The notes under the pieces were generated by a model that saw nothing but the letters and a program-made list of their open reading frames with translations, was not told the origin of the DNA and ran no database searches. From JARRKC01 sp037388505 (GTDB lineage: Bacteria; Acidobacteriota; UBA6911; RPQK01; JAPXNP01), in the NCBI GenBank assembly GCA_037388505.1, contig JARRKC010000022.1:5512-69511 (forward strand): DNA of 64,000 nt. Reading direction: 5' to 3'. Of the stretch, positions 35,366 through 44,382 are shown piece after piece. A program made the translations under genes and the position numbers. Within the stretch, counting starts at the first letter, position 1; each line of letters begins with the position of its first letter.

Positions 35366-36043
35366 TCAGGCAAGGAAGGTCGCGATCACGGCCGAGAGAA
35401 CGATGCCGTCGAAGGTCCCGGCGCCTCCGATGCTGGCGATGCCGGTGTCCAACCTCCCGATGTCTCTGAGGTGGAGCAAATCGGCACCGACCAGGGGTCC
35501 CAGTACTCCTGCTGCGAACGCCACGGGAGGTGCAAAATCGGGGGCGAGCAGGAGGGCCCCCGCCGCTGCGATCAGAGGAGACAGCAGCGTGGGCATTACG
35601 ATCCCTACACCCTGGACCGGCCGCGCAAAGAGATAGCAGGCCAGGATATCGGCGGCGGCAACCAACACGAAGATCGTCAGCGGGGTCGCGCCCGTTTGAG
35701 CGATCCGAATGATCTCGAAAATGGCAATCGACAGCGGGATGAGGCACCCGCCGAGATTGACCGCGATCACCGTGAAACGCGCGTGACGGATACGACCCGG
35801 AAACAGGCGGTCGATCCCGTACATGTGAAACTGATCGACACGGAATTCCTCGGCGCGCTCGATCTTTCGAATCGGGATATTCACGACGCTGCCCAGAATC
35901 ACCCCGAAGACCGCGAGGAAGGCCAGGTTTGGAGGCATGGCCAGTTTCGCCATGGCGGAGACCATGACCTCCGCATAGAAGAAGGGAAGGACGATCAACG
36001 CGACGAGCGCAAACAGCGCCAGGCAGCCCGGTCTCCTCAACAA
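35366..36043 (-). CDS. DUF1614 membrane protein
   Basis: A 225-residue integral membrane protein with about six TM helices. The C-terminal GRLDTGIASIGGAGTFDGIVLSAVIATFLA matches the conserved end of DUF1614, whose function is unknown. Its start overlaps the stop of the AlaX gene upstream by seven bases, so the two are co-translated. Convergent with the tricorn gene. Confidence 0.8.
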   Translation of the reverse strand: MLRRPGCLALFALVALIVLPFFYAEVMVSAMAKLAMPPNLAFLAVFGVILGSVVNIPIRKIERAEEFRVDQFHMYGIDRLFPGRIRHARFTVIAVNLGGCLIPLSIAIFEIIRIAQTGATPLTIFVLVAAADILACYLFARPVQGVGIVMPTLLSPLIAAAGALLLAPDFAPPVAFAAGVLGPLVGADLLHLRDIGRLDTGIASIGGAGTFDGIVLSAVIATFLA

Positions 36044-37281
36044 CTCGTTCCTCCAGTCTCCAGTCCGCCGTTCGCGGTCACCAGTTCGAACGCACGCTCG
36101 AGGGCCGACTCGAGTTTGTCGATTCGGCAGCCGCCGGCCTGCGCGCGGTCCCTGGACCCTCCACCCCGGCCGTCGGCCGTTGAAGCGACGCTCTTCATGA
36201 GCTCTCCCATGTCCAGTTCATCGATATCGCCGCTTCGTGCAAGCAGCACAAGGCCCTGCTGTTCTCCGCGAGACGCCAGGAGCACGACGCGGTTCGAGGC
36301 GCCCGCCAGGATGAGGCTTGCCAGTCGGTTGAGCTGTTTCATGTCGAGGTCGTCCCAGACGCCGCGGACGATTTCTCGGTCCCGAATACGAGTCGTCGTC
36401 CGAACCGCCTTGGCGGCCTCCAGTTCGAGCATCCCGTCCTGCAGCCTGCCGAGACGCCGCCGCAGTTCCCGGACGGTCGCCTGCTGGCGTTCGAGGGCGG
36501 CTGGGAACTCCCGTTCCGAAACCGAGAGCTGCTGACCCAGGCGGTCCAGCACGTCGGTCTTGTTCTGGTAGTCGCGAAGCGCGCGGTAACCGCAAACGAA
36601 ATCGATCCTGGCCTTCTGGCGGACTCTTTCCCACCGGCGAACCTTGATCAATCCGACCTCACCGGTCCGCGCGCAGTGGGTTCCGCCGCAGGCCGAGCGG
36701 TCGAACCGCTCGATCGAGATCAGTCGCAGCGTTCCCGTCCTTTCCGACGGCTTTCTGAGGGCGAGCTCGGACTGCGCCTCAGCGGAGACGAAGTCCACAC
36801 GGATCGGCCGATCCTCGAACACGATTCGATTGGCCAGGGATTCTGCCGCTTCGATCTCCTCTCTGGAAGGAGCTTCGATGTCGAGGTCGATGGTGGAAGA
36901 CTCTTCGCTCATGTGGAATGACTCGGTCGAAGCCCCAACGGCCTGCACGAATGCCTGGGAAAGAATGTGCTGGCCGGTGTGCTGCTGCATATGATCGAAA
37001 CGTCGCGACCAGTCGATTCGACCGTCAACCCGCGTTCCCGGCTCCGGAAGATCCTGTGCTCCGGCCTCGACAACATGAACGATCTCCTCTCCCTGGTCGA
37101 CCACGTCGATCACGGCAAGTCCGTCGATTTCGCCCGTATCCGGCCGCTGTCCGCCAGATTCGGGATAGAAGCAGGTCTGGTCCAGGACGACGCCGGTTCG
37201 GCCGTCGAGCTCGACCGCTCCCACCACGCGGGCCGAAAAAGTTTTCACATAGGGATCGGTATAGTAAATTCGTTGAGTCAT
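36037..37281 (-). CDS. Alanyl-tRNA editing protein (AlaX-L type, with DHHA1 domain)
   Basis: Free-standing editing domain that hydrolyses Ser- or Gly-tRNA(Ala) mischarged by alanyl-tRNA synthetase. From ATG 37281 the product has 414 residues. The N-terminal beta domain contains CFYPESGGQRPDTG, then come the zinc ligands His101 and His105 in QQHTGQHIL and Cys198 and His202 in SACGGTHCARTGEVG. A coiled-coil follows (ERQQATVRELRRRLGRL), then a DHHA1-like C-terminal domain with GRGGGSRDRAQAGG. No aminoacylation domain is present. It overlaps the DUF1614 gene, an unexplained partnership. Confidence 0.9.
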   Translation of the reverse strand: MTQRIYYTDPYVKTFSARVVGAVELDGRTGVVLDQTCFYPESGGQRPDTGEIDGLAVIDVVDQGEEIVHVVEAGAQDLPEPGTRVDGRIDWSRRFDHMQQHTGQHILSQAFVQAVGASTESFHMSEESSTIDLDIEAPSREEIEAAESLANRIVFEDRPIRVDFVSAEAQSELALRKPSERTGTLRLISIERFDRSACGGTHCARTGEVGLIKVRRWERVRQKARIDFVCGYRALRDYQNKTDVLDRLGQQLSVSEREFPAALERQQATVRELRRRLGRLQDGMLELEAAKAVRTTTRIRDREIVRGVWDDLDMKQLNRLASLILAGASNRVVLLASRGEQQGLVLLARSGDIDELDMGELMKSVASTADGRGGGSRDRAQAGGCRIDKLESALERAFELVTANGGLETGGTSC

Positions 37282-37396
37282 CTTGGGAACTCGGATGGTC
37301 TCTCCATCCTCGGAGCCATGGTAACGGAGCTGATCCGGTTCCAACAAGGCTTTGGGGCCTCTGGATCGGCCCGCGAGACCCGCCCAGGGAGGTGGA

Positions 37397-38788
37397 ATGG
37401 CTGCTGAGAGTGGATCAAGGCTGGCGGAACGCCTGGATGCGATGTACGAGTTCGACCGCGAACCCGTCTCCGACCGCCACCTTTACGGTTTTCGAAGTTT
37501 TCTCGCGATGTACGCCGGCGAGCACGTGGCCGGCACCGAATTCGTCATCGGGCCCCTGTTCGTCGTGCACGGCGTGACAGCCGGAGATCTTTTCCTGGGG
37601 CTCCTGATCGGCAACCTGCTGGCCGTCCTGAGCTGGGCCTTCGTTTGCGCTCCGATCGCCGTCCGCTCACGCCTGACGCTCTATTGGCAGCTGAGGAAGA
37701 TTTGCGGACCCTATCTGACGTATCTGTACTCGGTCGTGAATGCCCTGATGTTCTGTTTCCTGGCCGGAGCGATGATCGCGGTCGCTGCGACGGCGGTGGG
37801 TCTGCCGTTCAACATGCCCATGCCGGCGCTTTCGGATCGACTGCCGACCAGCTTTACTTGGGGAATCGTTGTCTTCCTCGTCGGTGCAGTCGTCACCGCC
37901 CTCGCGATCCTCGGTTTCGAGAAGATTTCCCGTTTTGCCAGAATCTGCGTGCCCTGGATGTTTCTGGTTTTCGTGGCCGCTGCGATCGCCGTTCTGCCGC
38001 AGTTGGGAGTTCATTCCTGGGGAGATTTCTGGAGCGTAGCAAACTCGAAGATCTGGACAGGGGTCGTGGCGCCGGGTCAGACGAAATTCACGCTCTGGCA
38101 CGTGATCTTCTTTTCCTGGTTCTGCAATCTCGCCATGCACATCGGCATGTCGGATCTGACGATCCTGCGCTACGCAAAGAAGTGGCAGTACGGCTTTGCC
38201 TCGGCTGCAGGGGTGTACCTTGGGCATTTCGTGGCCTGGATTTCGTCGGGGATCCTCTGCGCGGCGGCTCTGGGCAACGTGGCGCCCGGGCCTATCGCCT
38301 ATCTGGGTGCAGGGGTCGCCGGCGCCATCTGCGTCATTCTGGCGGGATGGACGACGGCAAATCCCACGCTCTATCGTGCAGGTCTGGCATTTCAGGTGGC
38401 GACGCCCGACTGGAAGCGCTGGAAGGTTACCCTGGCAACCGGGCTCGCGACGACGGTGGCTGCTCTGTTTCCGGCTCTGGTGATGAAGTTGCTCGATTTC
38501 GTGGCGCTCTACGGGTTGATTCTCATGCCGATGGGGGCCGTCATCTTCGCCGATTTCTGGCTGCTCCCGAAGTTGGGGCTGGAGCGCGACGCGGCGGAGA
38601 AGTGGTCGGGTCTCTTCAGCTTCCCGGCGTTCGTCGCCTGGGTGGGCTCGGTGGGCGTGTCGTTTCTGCTTCCCGTGGAGATCTTCTTCAAGGCTCTGCC
38701 CGCCTGGTTCATCGCCGTGGCGGCTTATGTGGTCCTCAGCTATGCCTTCCAACGAGGGCGTGTCTTGAGCCGGGAGGTGGCGCGATGA
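37397..38788 (+). CDS. NCS1-family nucleobase permease (cytosine/purine type)
   Basis: Cation symporter for a nucleobase or related compound. From ATG 37397, which has AGGGAGGTGG just upstream, the protein has 463 residues and about twelve TM segments. FGP-like text GTEFVIGPLFVVHGVTAGDLFLGLLIGNLLAVLSW at the N-terminus and AGWTTANPTLYRAG in the middle fit CodB-type permeases. Its stop overlaps the next small gene as ATGA. The substrate is undetermined. Confidence 0.88.
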   Translation: MAAESGSRLAERLDAMYEFDREPVSDRHLYGFRSFLAMYAGEHVAGTEFVIGPLFVVHGVTAGDLFLGLLIGNLLAVLSWAFVCAPIAVRSRLTLYWQLRKICGPYLTYLYSVVNALMFCFLAGAMIAVAATAVGLPFNMPMPALSDRLPTSFTWGIVVFLVGAVVTALAILGFEKISRFARICVPWMFLVFVAAAIAVLPQLGVHSWGDFWSVANSKIWTGVVAPGQTKFTLWHVIFFSWFCNLAMHIGMSDLTILRYAKKWQYGFASAAGVYLGHFVAWISSGILCAAALGNVAPGPIAYLGAGVAGAICVILAGWTTANPTLYRAGLAFQVATPDWKRWKVTLATGLATTVAALFPALVMKLLDFVALYGLILMPMGAVIFADFWLLPKLGLERDAAEKWSGLFSFPAFVAWVGSVGVSFLLPVEIFFKALPAWFIAVAAYVVLSYAFQRGRVLSREVAR

Positions 38789-38961
38789 AGGCTCTCCTGA
38801 AAGTCCTTTCGGTCGCCGGTCTGACTCTGACCATCGTTCCTTCCTTCTTCGTCTTTTCCGGCGCGATCACCTGGGAGAGTCATGCCACGTTGATGGTCGT
38901 GGGGATGATTCTCTGGTTCGCAAGCGCGCCGTTCTGGATGAAGCGGGAGGGCCCGCAGTGA
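38785..38961 (+). CDS. Small two-helix membrane protein, coupled to NCS1 permease
   Basis: A 58-residue frame (MKALLKVLSVAGLTLTIVPS...WMKREGPQ) begins by ATGA overlap with the permease stop and ends by overlap with the GTG of the next gene. It has two hydrophobic segments (~7-26, ~34-53) with a short loop. The double overlap strongly supports translation. No family recognised; it may be an accessory subunit of the permease. Confidence 0.75.
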   Translation: MKALLKVLSVAGLTLTIVPSFFVFSGAITWESHATLMVVGMILWFASAPFWMKREGPQ

Positions 38962-41567
38962 AACCTTGGTCGCGCAGGACCGAAAGAGGGGCAATCGGAG
39001 TGATGCTGCTGACCATGCTTCTCTCTTGCTCCGGTAATAACCGCGAGGAGCCCGATGTGGGCGTCCCCATCGAATTGGCCCGGCAACGGGCGGCTCGAAT
39101 CTCCGATCTCATCTACTCTTTGACATTCCGGATTCCCGAGTCGGCGGGCGAGCCTCTGGGCGGCTCTCTGGTGCTTTCGTTCAGCCTGTCTCAGGCCTCT
39201 CAGCCTCTGATTCTCGATTTCCGGGCGCCGACTGCGAATCTGGAGGCGGTGACCTCCGGCGGAATTCCGGTATCGTTCGAGTTCAAGCGCGGCCAGATCA
39301 TTCTTCCTGTGAAGGTCCTCAAGGAAGGACGTAATACCTTCGAATTCACCTTCAAGCCCACCGATGTGGCGCTGAATCGCCGGCGCGAGTACATGTACAC
39401 GCTGTTCGTTCCGGACCGGGCCGCCACGGCATTCCCCTGCTTCGATCAGCCCGATCTCAAGGCTCGCTATCGCTTGGTACTCGACCTTCCGGAAGGCTGG
39501 TTGGTTCTGGCCAACGGAAGCCCGGCCGGTTCGCTGCAGGTGGGAGAACACCGGGTCGCCCGATTTCGGGAAACCGAGCCACTGAGCACGTATCAGTTCG
39601 CCTTCGCGGCGGGAAGATTCCAGGTCGTGGAACGAAAGATCGGAGATCGGACGCTGCGGATGTTCCACCGCGAGACCGATCGGGCCAAGCTGGCACGGAA
39701 CGTGGATGCGATCTTCGATCTCCATGCCCTGGCGCTGAAGCGGATGGAGGAATACACGGGCATCCCGCTGCCTTTTCAGAAGTTCGATTTCATCCTCCTT
39801 CCGGCCTTTCAGTTTGGCGGTATGGAACACCCTGGAGCGATCTACTATCGTGACTCCCATCTGCTTCTCGAGCCCACCGCAACTCGCAGCGACGAACTCA
39901 GACGCGCGAGCCTGATCGCCCACGAGACGTCGCACATGTGGTTTGGAAACCTGGTCACAATGCGCTGGTTCGACGACGTGTGGATGAAGGAGGTTTTCGC
40001 GAACTTCATGGCCGCGAAGATCGTCAACCCCGCTTACCCGGAGATCGACCACGAGCTTCGCTTTTTACTCGCTCATCAGCCGACGGCGTACGATGTGGAT
40101 CGGAGCCTGGGCACACATCCCATACGCCAGAAGCTGGACAACCTGGACCATGCCGCAAGTCTCTACGGGCCGATCATCTATGAGAAGGCACCCGTGGTCA
40201 TGCGACAACTGGAGGTTCTCCTGGGTCCCGACACTCTGCAACAGGGACTACGCCGGTACCTGGACCGATTTCGCTACTCCAACGCCGGTTGGGACGACCT
40301 GATCGGGATTCTCGACGAGCTGTCTCCGGAAGACCTGCGCGCGTGGAGTCATGCCTGGGTCGAGGAGGCGGGAAGGCCGGTCGTGACGATCGAAGCCACC
40401 GGACACACTCAAAGCGGCACCTCCTTCGAGGTTCATCAGTCCGATCCTCTGGGACGCGATCTGCACTGGTCCGAAGAACTTCACGTCACGGCAGGCGGCG
40501 CCGATGGGATTCGACGGGGAACAGTGCATCTGCGAGGGCCCGCGGCCTCTTTCGATCTGGCCGGGCTGAACCGGCCTTCCTTCATTCTTCCAAGCGATGA
40601 CGGGCTCGGTTACGGATTCTTCCGGCTGGACGAACCCTCACGCCGGGTTCTGCTCTCCGGGATTCCCGGGGACCTTCCGCCGGCCGCCCGGGCCGCGGCG
40701 TGGCTTTCACTCTGGGACGGGGTTCTTGCCGGTGACATCGAACCGCGTGCCTTCACGGATGCGGCTTTGGATGCGCTGGCGCACGAACCCGATGAGCTCT
40801 TGCAGGAGCACCTTCTCGGCCGGATTGTGACCGCCGTCTGGGCGACGGGTTTGTGGCAGGATGCCGAACTCGTCAAGAAGGCCGAAGGACTGCTCTGGAA
40901 GCGTGTGGAGGCACCGGGAGGAGCGGCTTCGAAGCTGGCTTCGCTGCGTGCGTTCGCCTCCCTCGTTCGTTCGGAGTCGGGGGTGGAACGACTGTATCGT
41001 CTTTGGAAAGGAGAGACGCCGGTCGAAGGGCTCGAACTGGGGGAGACGGACGCCACCCGGCTGGCGCTGGAAGTGGCGCTGCGCAAAGAAGGAGAGCAGG
41101 CATCGAGTGTCCTGGACGAGCAGTTGGCCCGCCTGCAGAACCCCGATAGAAGAGACGAGTTCGAGTTCGTCAGCGCGGCGGTTGCGCCTTCGGGAGACGA
41201 CCGCGAGGCGCTGTTCGAGCAGATCACCGCTGGGCTGGGCACGGTCCGCGAGAACTGGGCACTCGAGAGTCTGCACTATCTGACCCATCCCCTGCGCGGC
41301 CGCGAGACCGGGCCGCGCATACTCGCCGCACTTCGACTCCTTCCCCAGGTCGAATCGAACGGTTCGATCTTCTTCCCTAAGCGATGGCTGGATGCCCTTC
41401 TTTGGGGACAGTCGTCGCCCGAGGCGGGCAAACTGGTCGAGGAGTACCTGCGGACCTCTCCGGAACTCCCCTTGCGTCTGAGGCGGAAGGTGCTGCAGTC
41501 GGCGGACGTGCTACTGAGAATCACCGGCCTTCGCGACTCGATCAGGCGGCCGGGGCGGCCCGGGTGA
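38958..41567 (+). CDS. M1-family zinc aminopeptidase, lipoprotein
   Basis: GTG start at 38958 overlaps the previous stop. The 869-residue protein begins with a lipoprotein signal whose lipobox is LLSC (Cys24), so it is probably envelope-anchored. The M1 zinc site is HETSH (His322, His326, catalytic Glu323) with third ligand Glu345 in KEVF, at the usual 18-residue spacing. The exopeptidase motif, normally GAMEN, reads GGMEH at 287-291. The C-terminal ERAP1-like helical region is full length. It should release N-terminal residues from peptides in the envelope, which fits with the tricorn protease gene 3.6 kb upstream. Last gene of the coupled operon. Confidence 0.9.
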   Translation: MKPWSRRTERGAIGVMLLTMLLSCSGNNREEPDVGVPIELARQRAARISDLIYSLTFRIPESAGEPLGGSLVLSFSLSQASQPLILDFRAPTANLEAVTSGGIPVSFEFKRGQIILPVKVLKEGRNTFEFTFKPTDVALNRRREYMYTLFVPDRAATAFPCFDQPDLKARYRLVLDLPEGWLVLANGSPAGSLQVGEHRVARFRETEPLSTYQFAFAAGRFQVVERKIGDRTLRMFHRETDRAKLARNVDAIFDLHALALKRMEEYTGIPLPFQKFDFILLPAFQFGGMEHPGAIYYRDSHLLLEPTATRSDELRRASLIAHETSHMWFGNLVTMRWFDDVWMKEVFANFMAAKIVNPAYPEIDHELRFLLAHQPTAYDVDRSLGTHPIRQKLDNLDHAASLYGPIIYEKAPVVMRQLEVLLGPDTLQQGLRRYLDRFRYSNAGWDDLIGILDELSPEDLRAWSHAWVEEAGRPVVTIEATGHTQSGTSFEVHQSDPLGRDLHWSEELHVTAGGADGIRRGTVHLRGPAASFDLAGLNRPSFILPSDDGLGYGFFRLDEPSRRVLLSGIPGDLPPAARAAAWLSLWDGVLAGDIEPRAFTDAALDALAHEPDELLQEHLLGRIVTAVWATGLWQDAELVKKAEGLLWKRVEAPGGAASKLASLRAFASLVRSESGVERLYRLWKGETPVEGLELGETDATRLALEVALRKEGEQASSVLDEQLARLQNPDRRDEFEFVSAAVAPSGDDREALFEQITAGLGTVRENWALESLHYLTHPLRGRETGPRILAALRLLPQVESNGSIFFPKRWLDALLWGQSSPEAGKLVEEYLRTSPELPLRLRRKVLQSADVLLRITGLRDSIRRPGRPG

Positions 41568-41581
41568 TTTTCGATTTAGGG

Positions 41582-41650
41582 AGACACGGACTCACACGGA
41601 CTCACACGGAGTCTGTGTCTGTCCGTGTCGGTCCGTGTTCGTCCGTGTGG
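41582..41650. repeat. Low-complexity palindrome after M1 gene (probable terminator)
   Basis: ACACGGACTC is repeated twice and followed by repeated TCCGTGT on the other side, forming several alternative hairpins (ACACGGACT...GTCCGTGT). It lies directly after the M1 stop, so a termination or mRNA-end role is likely. Confidence 0.5.
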
Positions 41651-41704
41651 ATTCCCTGAACGCTTGATGGGGCGACTCGCATCGGTCACAATGAGGTGCG
41701 GGTC

Positions 41705-42343
41705 ATGAGAGTCTTCAGGCGAGGCAGCATCTTCCTACTCACATCGGTATTGGCTTCTTTCGTCGTCATCGGCGGCGAGCGTCCCGATTCAGCGGACACC
41801 TGGAACGGTCTCATGCTCGACGAGAGCACGGTCGAGGATGCTGTCGCCGCGCTTGGCCGGCCGCAAAAGGATAAAGAGGACCAGAAGCTGACGACCACGA
41901 TCTCGAACTGGCTCGACAGGGAAGCACGATTTCGAAAACTCGAGTACAAGAAGGTGGCCGGCGTCGACCATGCCAACTTCTATTTCCTGGATGATCACCT
42001 GAAAGTCATCGAGATCGATCTGAAGCATCCCTTTGTGGCCGCCGAGCTGCCGCTCTACTATGATCTCCGCTACTTCTTCAAGGACGATTCGGGCATCTTG
42101 AGGCCGGATCCTTTCGATTCCGGTTTGGAGGGCTATCGGCGAGGCGAGTTTCCGAGCACCTTCCATGTCATAGGCGTCGGAGATTCCTCCTTCCTGGTCG
42201 CATTCATCGCGCACCAGGGAGTCTCCCGGATGCTCTACGAGCAAACCGGGGTGCGCAGCGATGTCCCGGGCAGCGTTCAGGTCATCCAATTGATCTCCCG
42301 CCTTCTCCAGGGCTCGGATGTTCCGGATCGACTGGGCCGATGA
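41705..42343 (+). CDS. Exported hypothetical protein
   Basis: ATG 41705 has GAGGT 7 bases upstream. The 212-residue product begins with a signal peptide (VFRRGSIFLLTSVLASFVVIGG) and is otherwise soluble and mixed alpha/beta. Early on it has the text LDESTVEDAVAALGRPQKDK, which resembles the start of SmpA/OmlA-like or similar small envelope domains; that likeness is weak. No catalytic motif is apparent and no family is recognised. It is not obviously linked to the glycosyltransferase downstream (168-bp gap). Confidence 0.75.
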   Translation: MRVFRRGSIFLLTSVLASFVVIGGERPDSADTWNGLMLDESTVEDAVAALGRPQKDKEDQKLTTTISNWLDREARFRKLEYKKVAGVDHANFYFLDDHLKVIEIDLKHPFVAAELPLYYDLRYFFKDDSGILRPDPFDSGLEGYRRGEFPSTFHVIGVGDSSFLVAFIAHQGVSRMLYEQTGVRSDVPGSVQVIQLISRLLQGSDVPDRLGR

Positions 42344-42510
42344 TCTTCCGACGCCGGCGATCATCGGAGCTTCCCAGCCTCTCCCTTGCGGTCCCGCCCG
42401 CGAACACCCGGATTGTCAGACTCCGCATTTTCGGCTAGTCTGAGGCACCAGTCGGGACAGGGCGCCAGCTCGCCGGACTCGAATTCAGATTCTCAGGGGG
42501 AGTTTCCGTC

Positions 42511-43488
42511 GTGGCCGGTCAGAGACCGAACATATCCGTTGTGATGCCGGTGTTCAACGGTGCACGGTTCGTGGCGTCTGCGATCGAAAGCATCCAGAAT
42601 CAGACCCTGGGCGATTTTGAATTCATCATCGTGGACGATGGGTCGACCGACCGCACGCCGGACATCCTCAAGGCCTACGCACAGCGGGATCCCCGCATAC
42701 GCTTGGTCCGACAAGACAACGCCGGAATCGTGGGTGCGTTGAATCGCGGTATCGAAGAAGCTCGGGCGCCCTTGCTCGCCAGGATGGATGCGGACGACGT
42801 GAGCCGACCGAACCGACTCGAGGTCCAGGTTCGGTTCCTGGCCGGTGCGGCGGATTGCTCCGTGGTCGGATCGGCGGTGAGGCTCATTGATGAAAAGGGG
42901 CAAGGCGACAGGGTCATCCGTTACCCCCGGCATCTGAACAATCTTCGAGAGGCGGTCGTGGCGGGGCGAATCCTGGCGCACCCGACGGCGGTGATGCGCC
43001 GCCAGTTCCTGGAGAAGATAGGTGGATATCGTCGAGTCCTCGAGGGGGTCGAAGATACCGATCTGTGGCTTCGTCTGGTTGCGGAGGGACCGATTGCCAA
43101 CGTGGACGAAGTCCTTCTCGACTACCGGATGCATCCGGCAAAAGTCACGGCAGCTTCGACTTACCTGACACGCGTGAAAGAATCGGTTGCCCGCGGGCTG
43201 GCCTACGAACGCCTTTGCGGACTCCCCGAACGCGATCTGCAGTCGGACTCGATCTTCGATTTGGCGATCGGATTCGCCGCCCGAGCCGTGGACAAGCGAT
43301 TCTCGGGCTCCAATCCCTGGATGGACGCCCGCCGGACACGCCGGATCCTACGTGACATCCTGCAGCTCGATCCCACGTCCCGGGAGGAATGCCGGGGTCT
43401 GCTCTCGAGCCTTGCTGCCGGGCAGTTGAAGAGGCTGAAGTTCATCGAGGCAGCCAAGACATTCTTCTACCGCTACCGCTGGGACTGA
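42511..43488 (+). CDS. Family 2 glycosyltransferase
   Basis: GTG start at 42511, preceded by GGGGGAG with 8-base spacing. The 325-residue GT-A enzyme has the opening SVVMPVFNGARFVASAIESI, nucleotide-binding DDGSTDRT (42-49), DxD motif MDADD (92-96) and acceptor region YRRVLEGVEDTDLWLRL. There is no TM segment, so it is cytoplasmic or peripheral. It transfers a sugar from a nucleotide donor during surface-polysaccharide or glycolipid assembly. The convergent FkbM methyltransferase next to it is a common companion in such loci. Confidence 0.92.
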   Translation: MAGQRPNISVVMPVFNGARFVASAIESIQNQTLGDFEFIIVDDGSTDRTPDILKAYAQRDPRIRLVRQDNAGIVGALNRGIEEARAPLLARMDADDVSRPNRLEVQVRFLAGAADCSVVGSAVRLIDEKGQGDRVIRYPRHLNNLREAVVAGRILAHPTAVMRRQFLEKIGGYRRVLEGVEDTDLWLRLVAEGPIANVDEVLLDYRMHPAKVTAASTYLTRVKESVARGLAYERLCGLPERDLQSDSIFDLAIGFAARAVDKRFSGSNPWMDARRTRRILRDILQLDPTSREECRGLLSSLAAGQLKRLKFIEAAKTFFYRYRWD

Positions 43489-43539
43489 CACGGATCCTGC
43501 ACCAAATGCATGCGGCGGCAGCGGTCAAACGACCTCTGA

Positions 43540-44319
43540 TCAAAGAATCGGTCGAGCCATGGTTCGGTTCCGGACGATGATCTTCTCTCCCCGGCGTTGG
43601 CGATCAACGCAGAGTCCGCGGATAGCGTTTTCGAAAGCAGTACTGCAGCCATCGACCAGGCGGTCGTGCAATTCGATGATGAGACAGTCGACTTTGTCAA
43701 TCCAGTCTGCACTGCTCTGGAGCACGTCTCTTTCTCCGCCCTCGATATCCAGCTTCAATATGCCGATGCGTGAGGTTGCCATCAGTGCCATCACCTCTCC
43801 GACCGTCACGGCCCGCACGGTTCCCTGAGCCGATGCATCCTCGGCACCGGTCGCCACGGCTGCCGAGAATGCCCATTTTCCTTTGCGCGGATCGACGATT
43901 CGAAGTGCAACCGGGGAACCCCAAAGGCCCGCCTGCAGCGGATTCACGTTGGCCATTTCCTCGACGTTGCGGAGTAACTGCCGGAAATTCGATGGTTCGA
44001 GCTCGATGGCTACGATTCGAGCCTCCGGGTACTTCAGAGCAAAGTAGAGCGTGGAAAATCCTGCATTGGCCCCGGCATCGATGATGTAACGGGGTGGCTC
44101 GGGCGGTTCGATATCGAATTCACCTAGACAGAAAACCTCACGGAATACCTCCAGGTCGCTGGTCCCAAGCCGAAGCTCGACACGTCTGGAAGGATAGGCG
44201 GGAACACGGACGCGCACCCTCATCTCGAAGTGCAGCAGCCTGGCGATCCGCGAAACGGCGGCATAGAACCAGCCGGTCGTTCCGAACACCTCAACGTGCT
44301 TCCTCAGCTCACGGAGCAT
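43540..44319 (-). CDS. FkbM-family methyltransferase
   Basis: S-adenosylmethionine-dependent O-methyltransferase of the FkbM fold, often acting on sugars or polyketides. The 259 residues include the cofactor loop IIDAGANAGFSTLYFAL, acidic strand IVAIELEPSNF and the family text ILKLDIEGGERDVL. Location beside a GT2 gene suggests methylation of a glycan, an inference from context. It is divergent from the HD-GYP regulator gene with a 63-bp gap. Confidence 0.9.
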   Translation of the reverse strand: MLRELRKHVEVFGTTGWFYAAVSRIARLLHFEMRVRVRVPAYPSRRVELRLGTSDLEVFREVFCLGEFDIEPPEPPRYIIDAGANAGFSTLYFALKYPEARIVAIELEPSNFRQLLRNVEEMANVNPLQAGLWGSPVALRIVDPRKGKWAFSAAVATGAEDASAQGTVRAVTVGEVMALMATSRIGILKLDIEGGERDVLQSSADWIDKVDCLIIELHDRLVDGCSTAFENAIRGLCVDRQRRGEKIIVRNRTMARPIL

Positions 44320-44382
44320 CGGTGACAGTATATTATCCTCCGGTCCTGGACCTTGCCGATCGTGGTGCTATCATGATCGATC

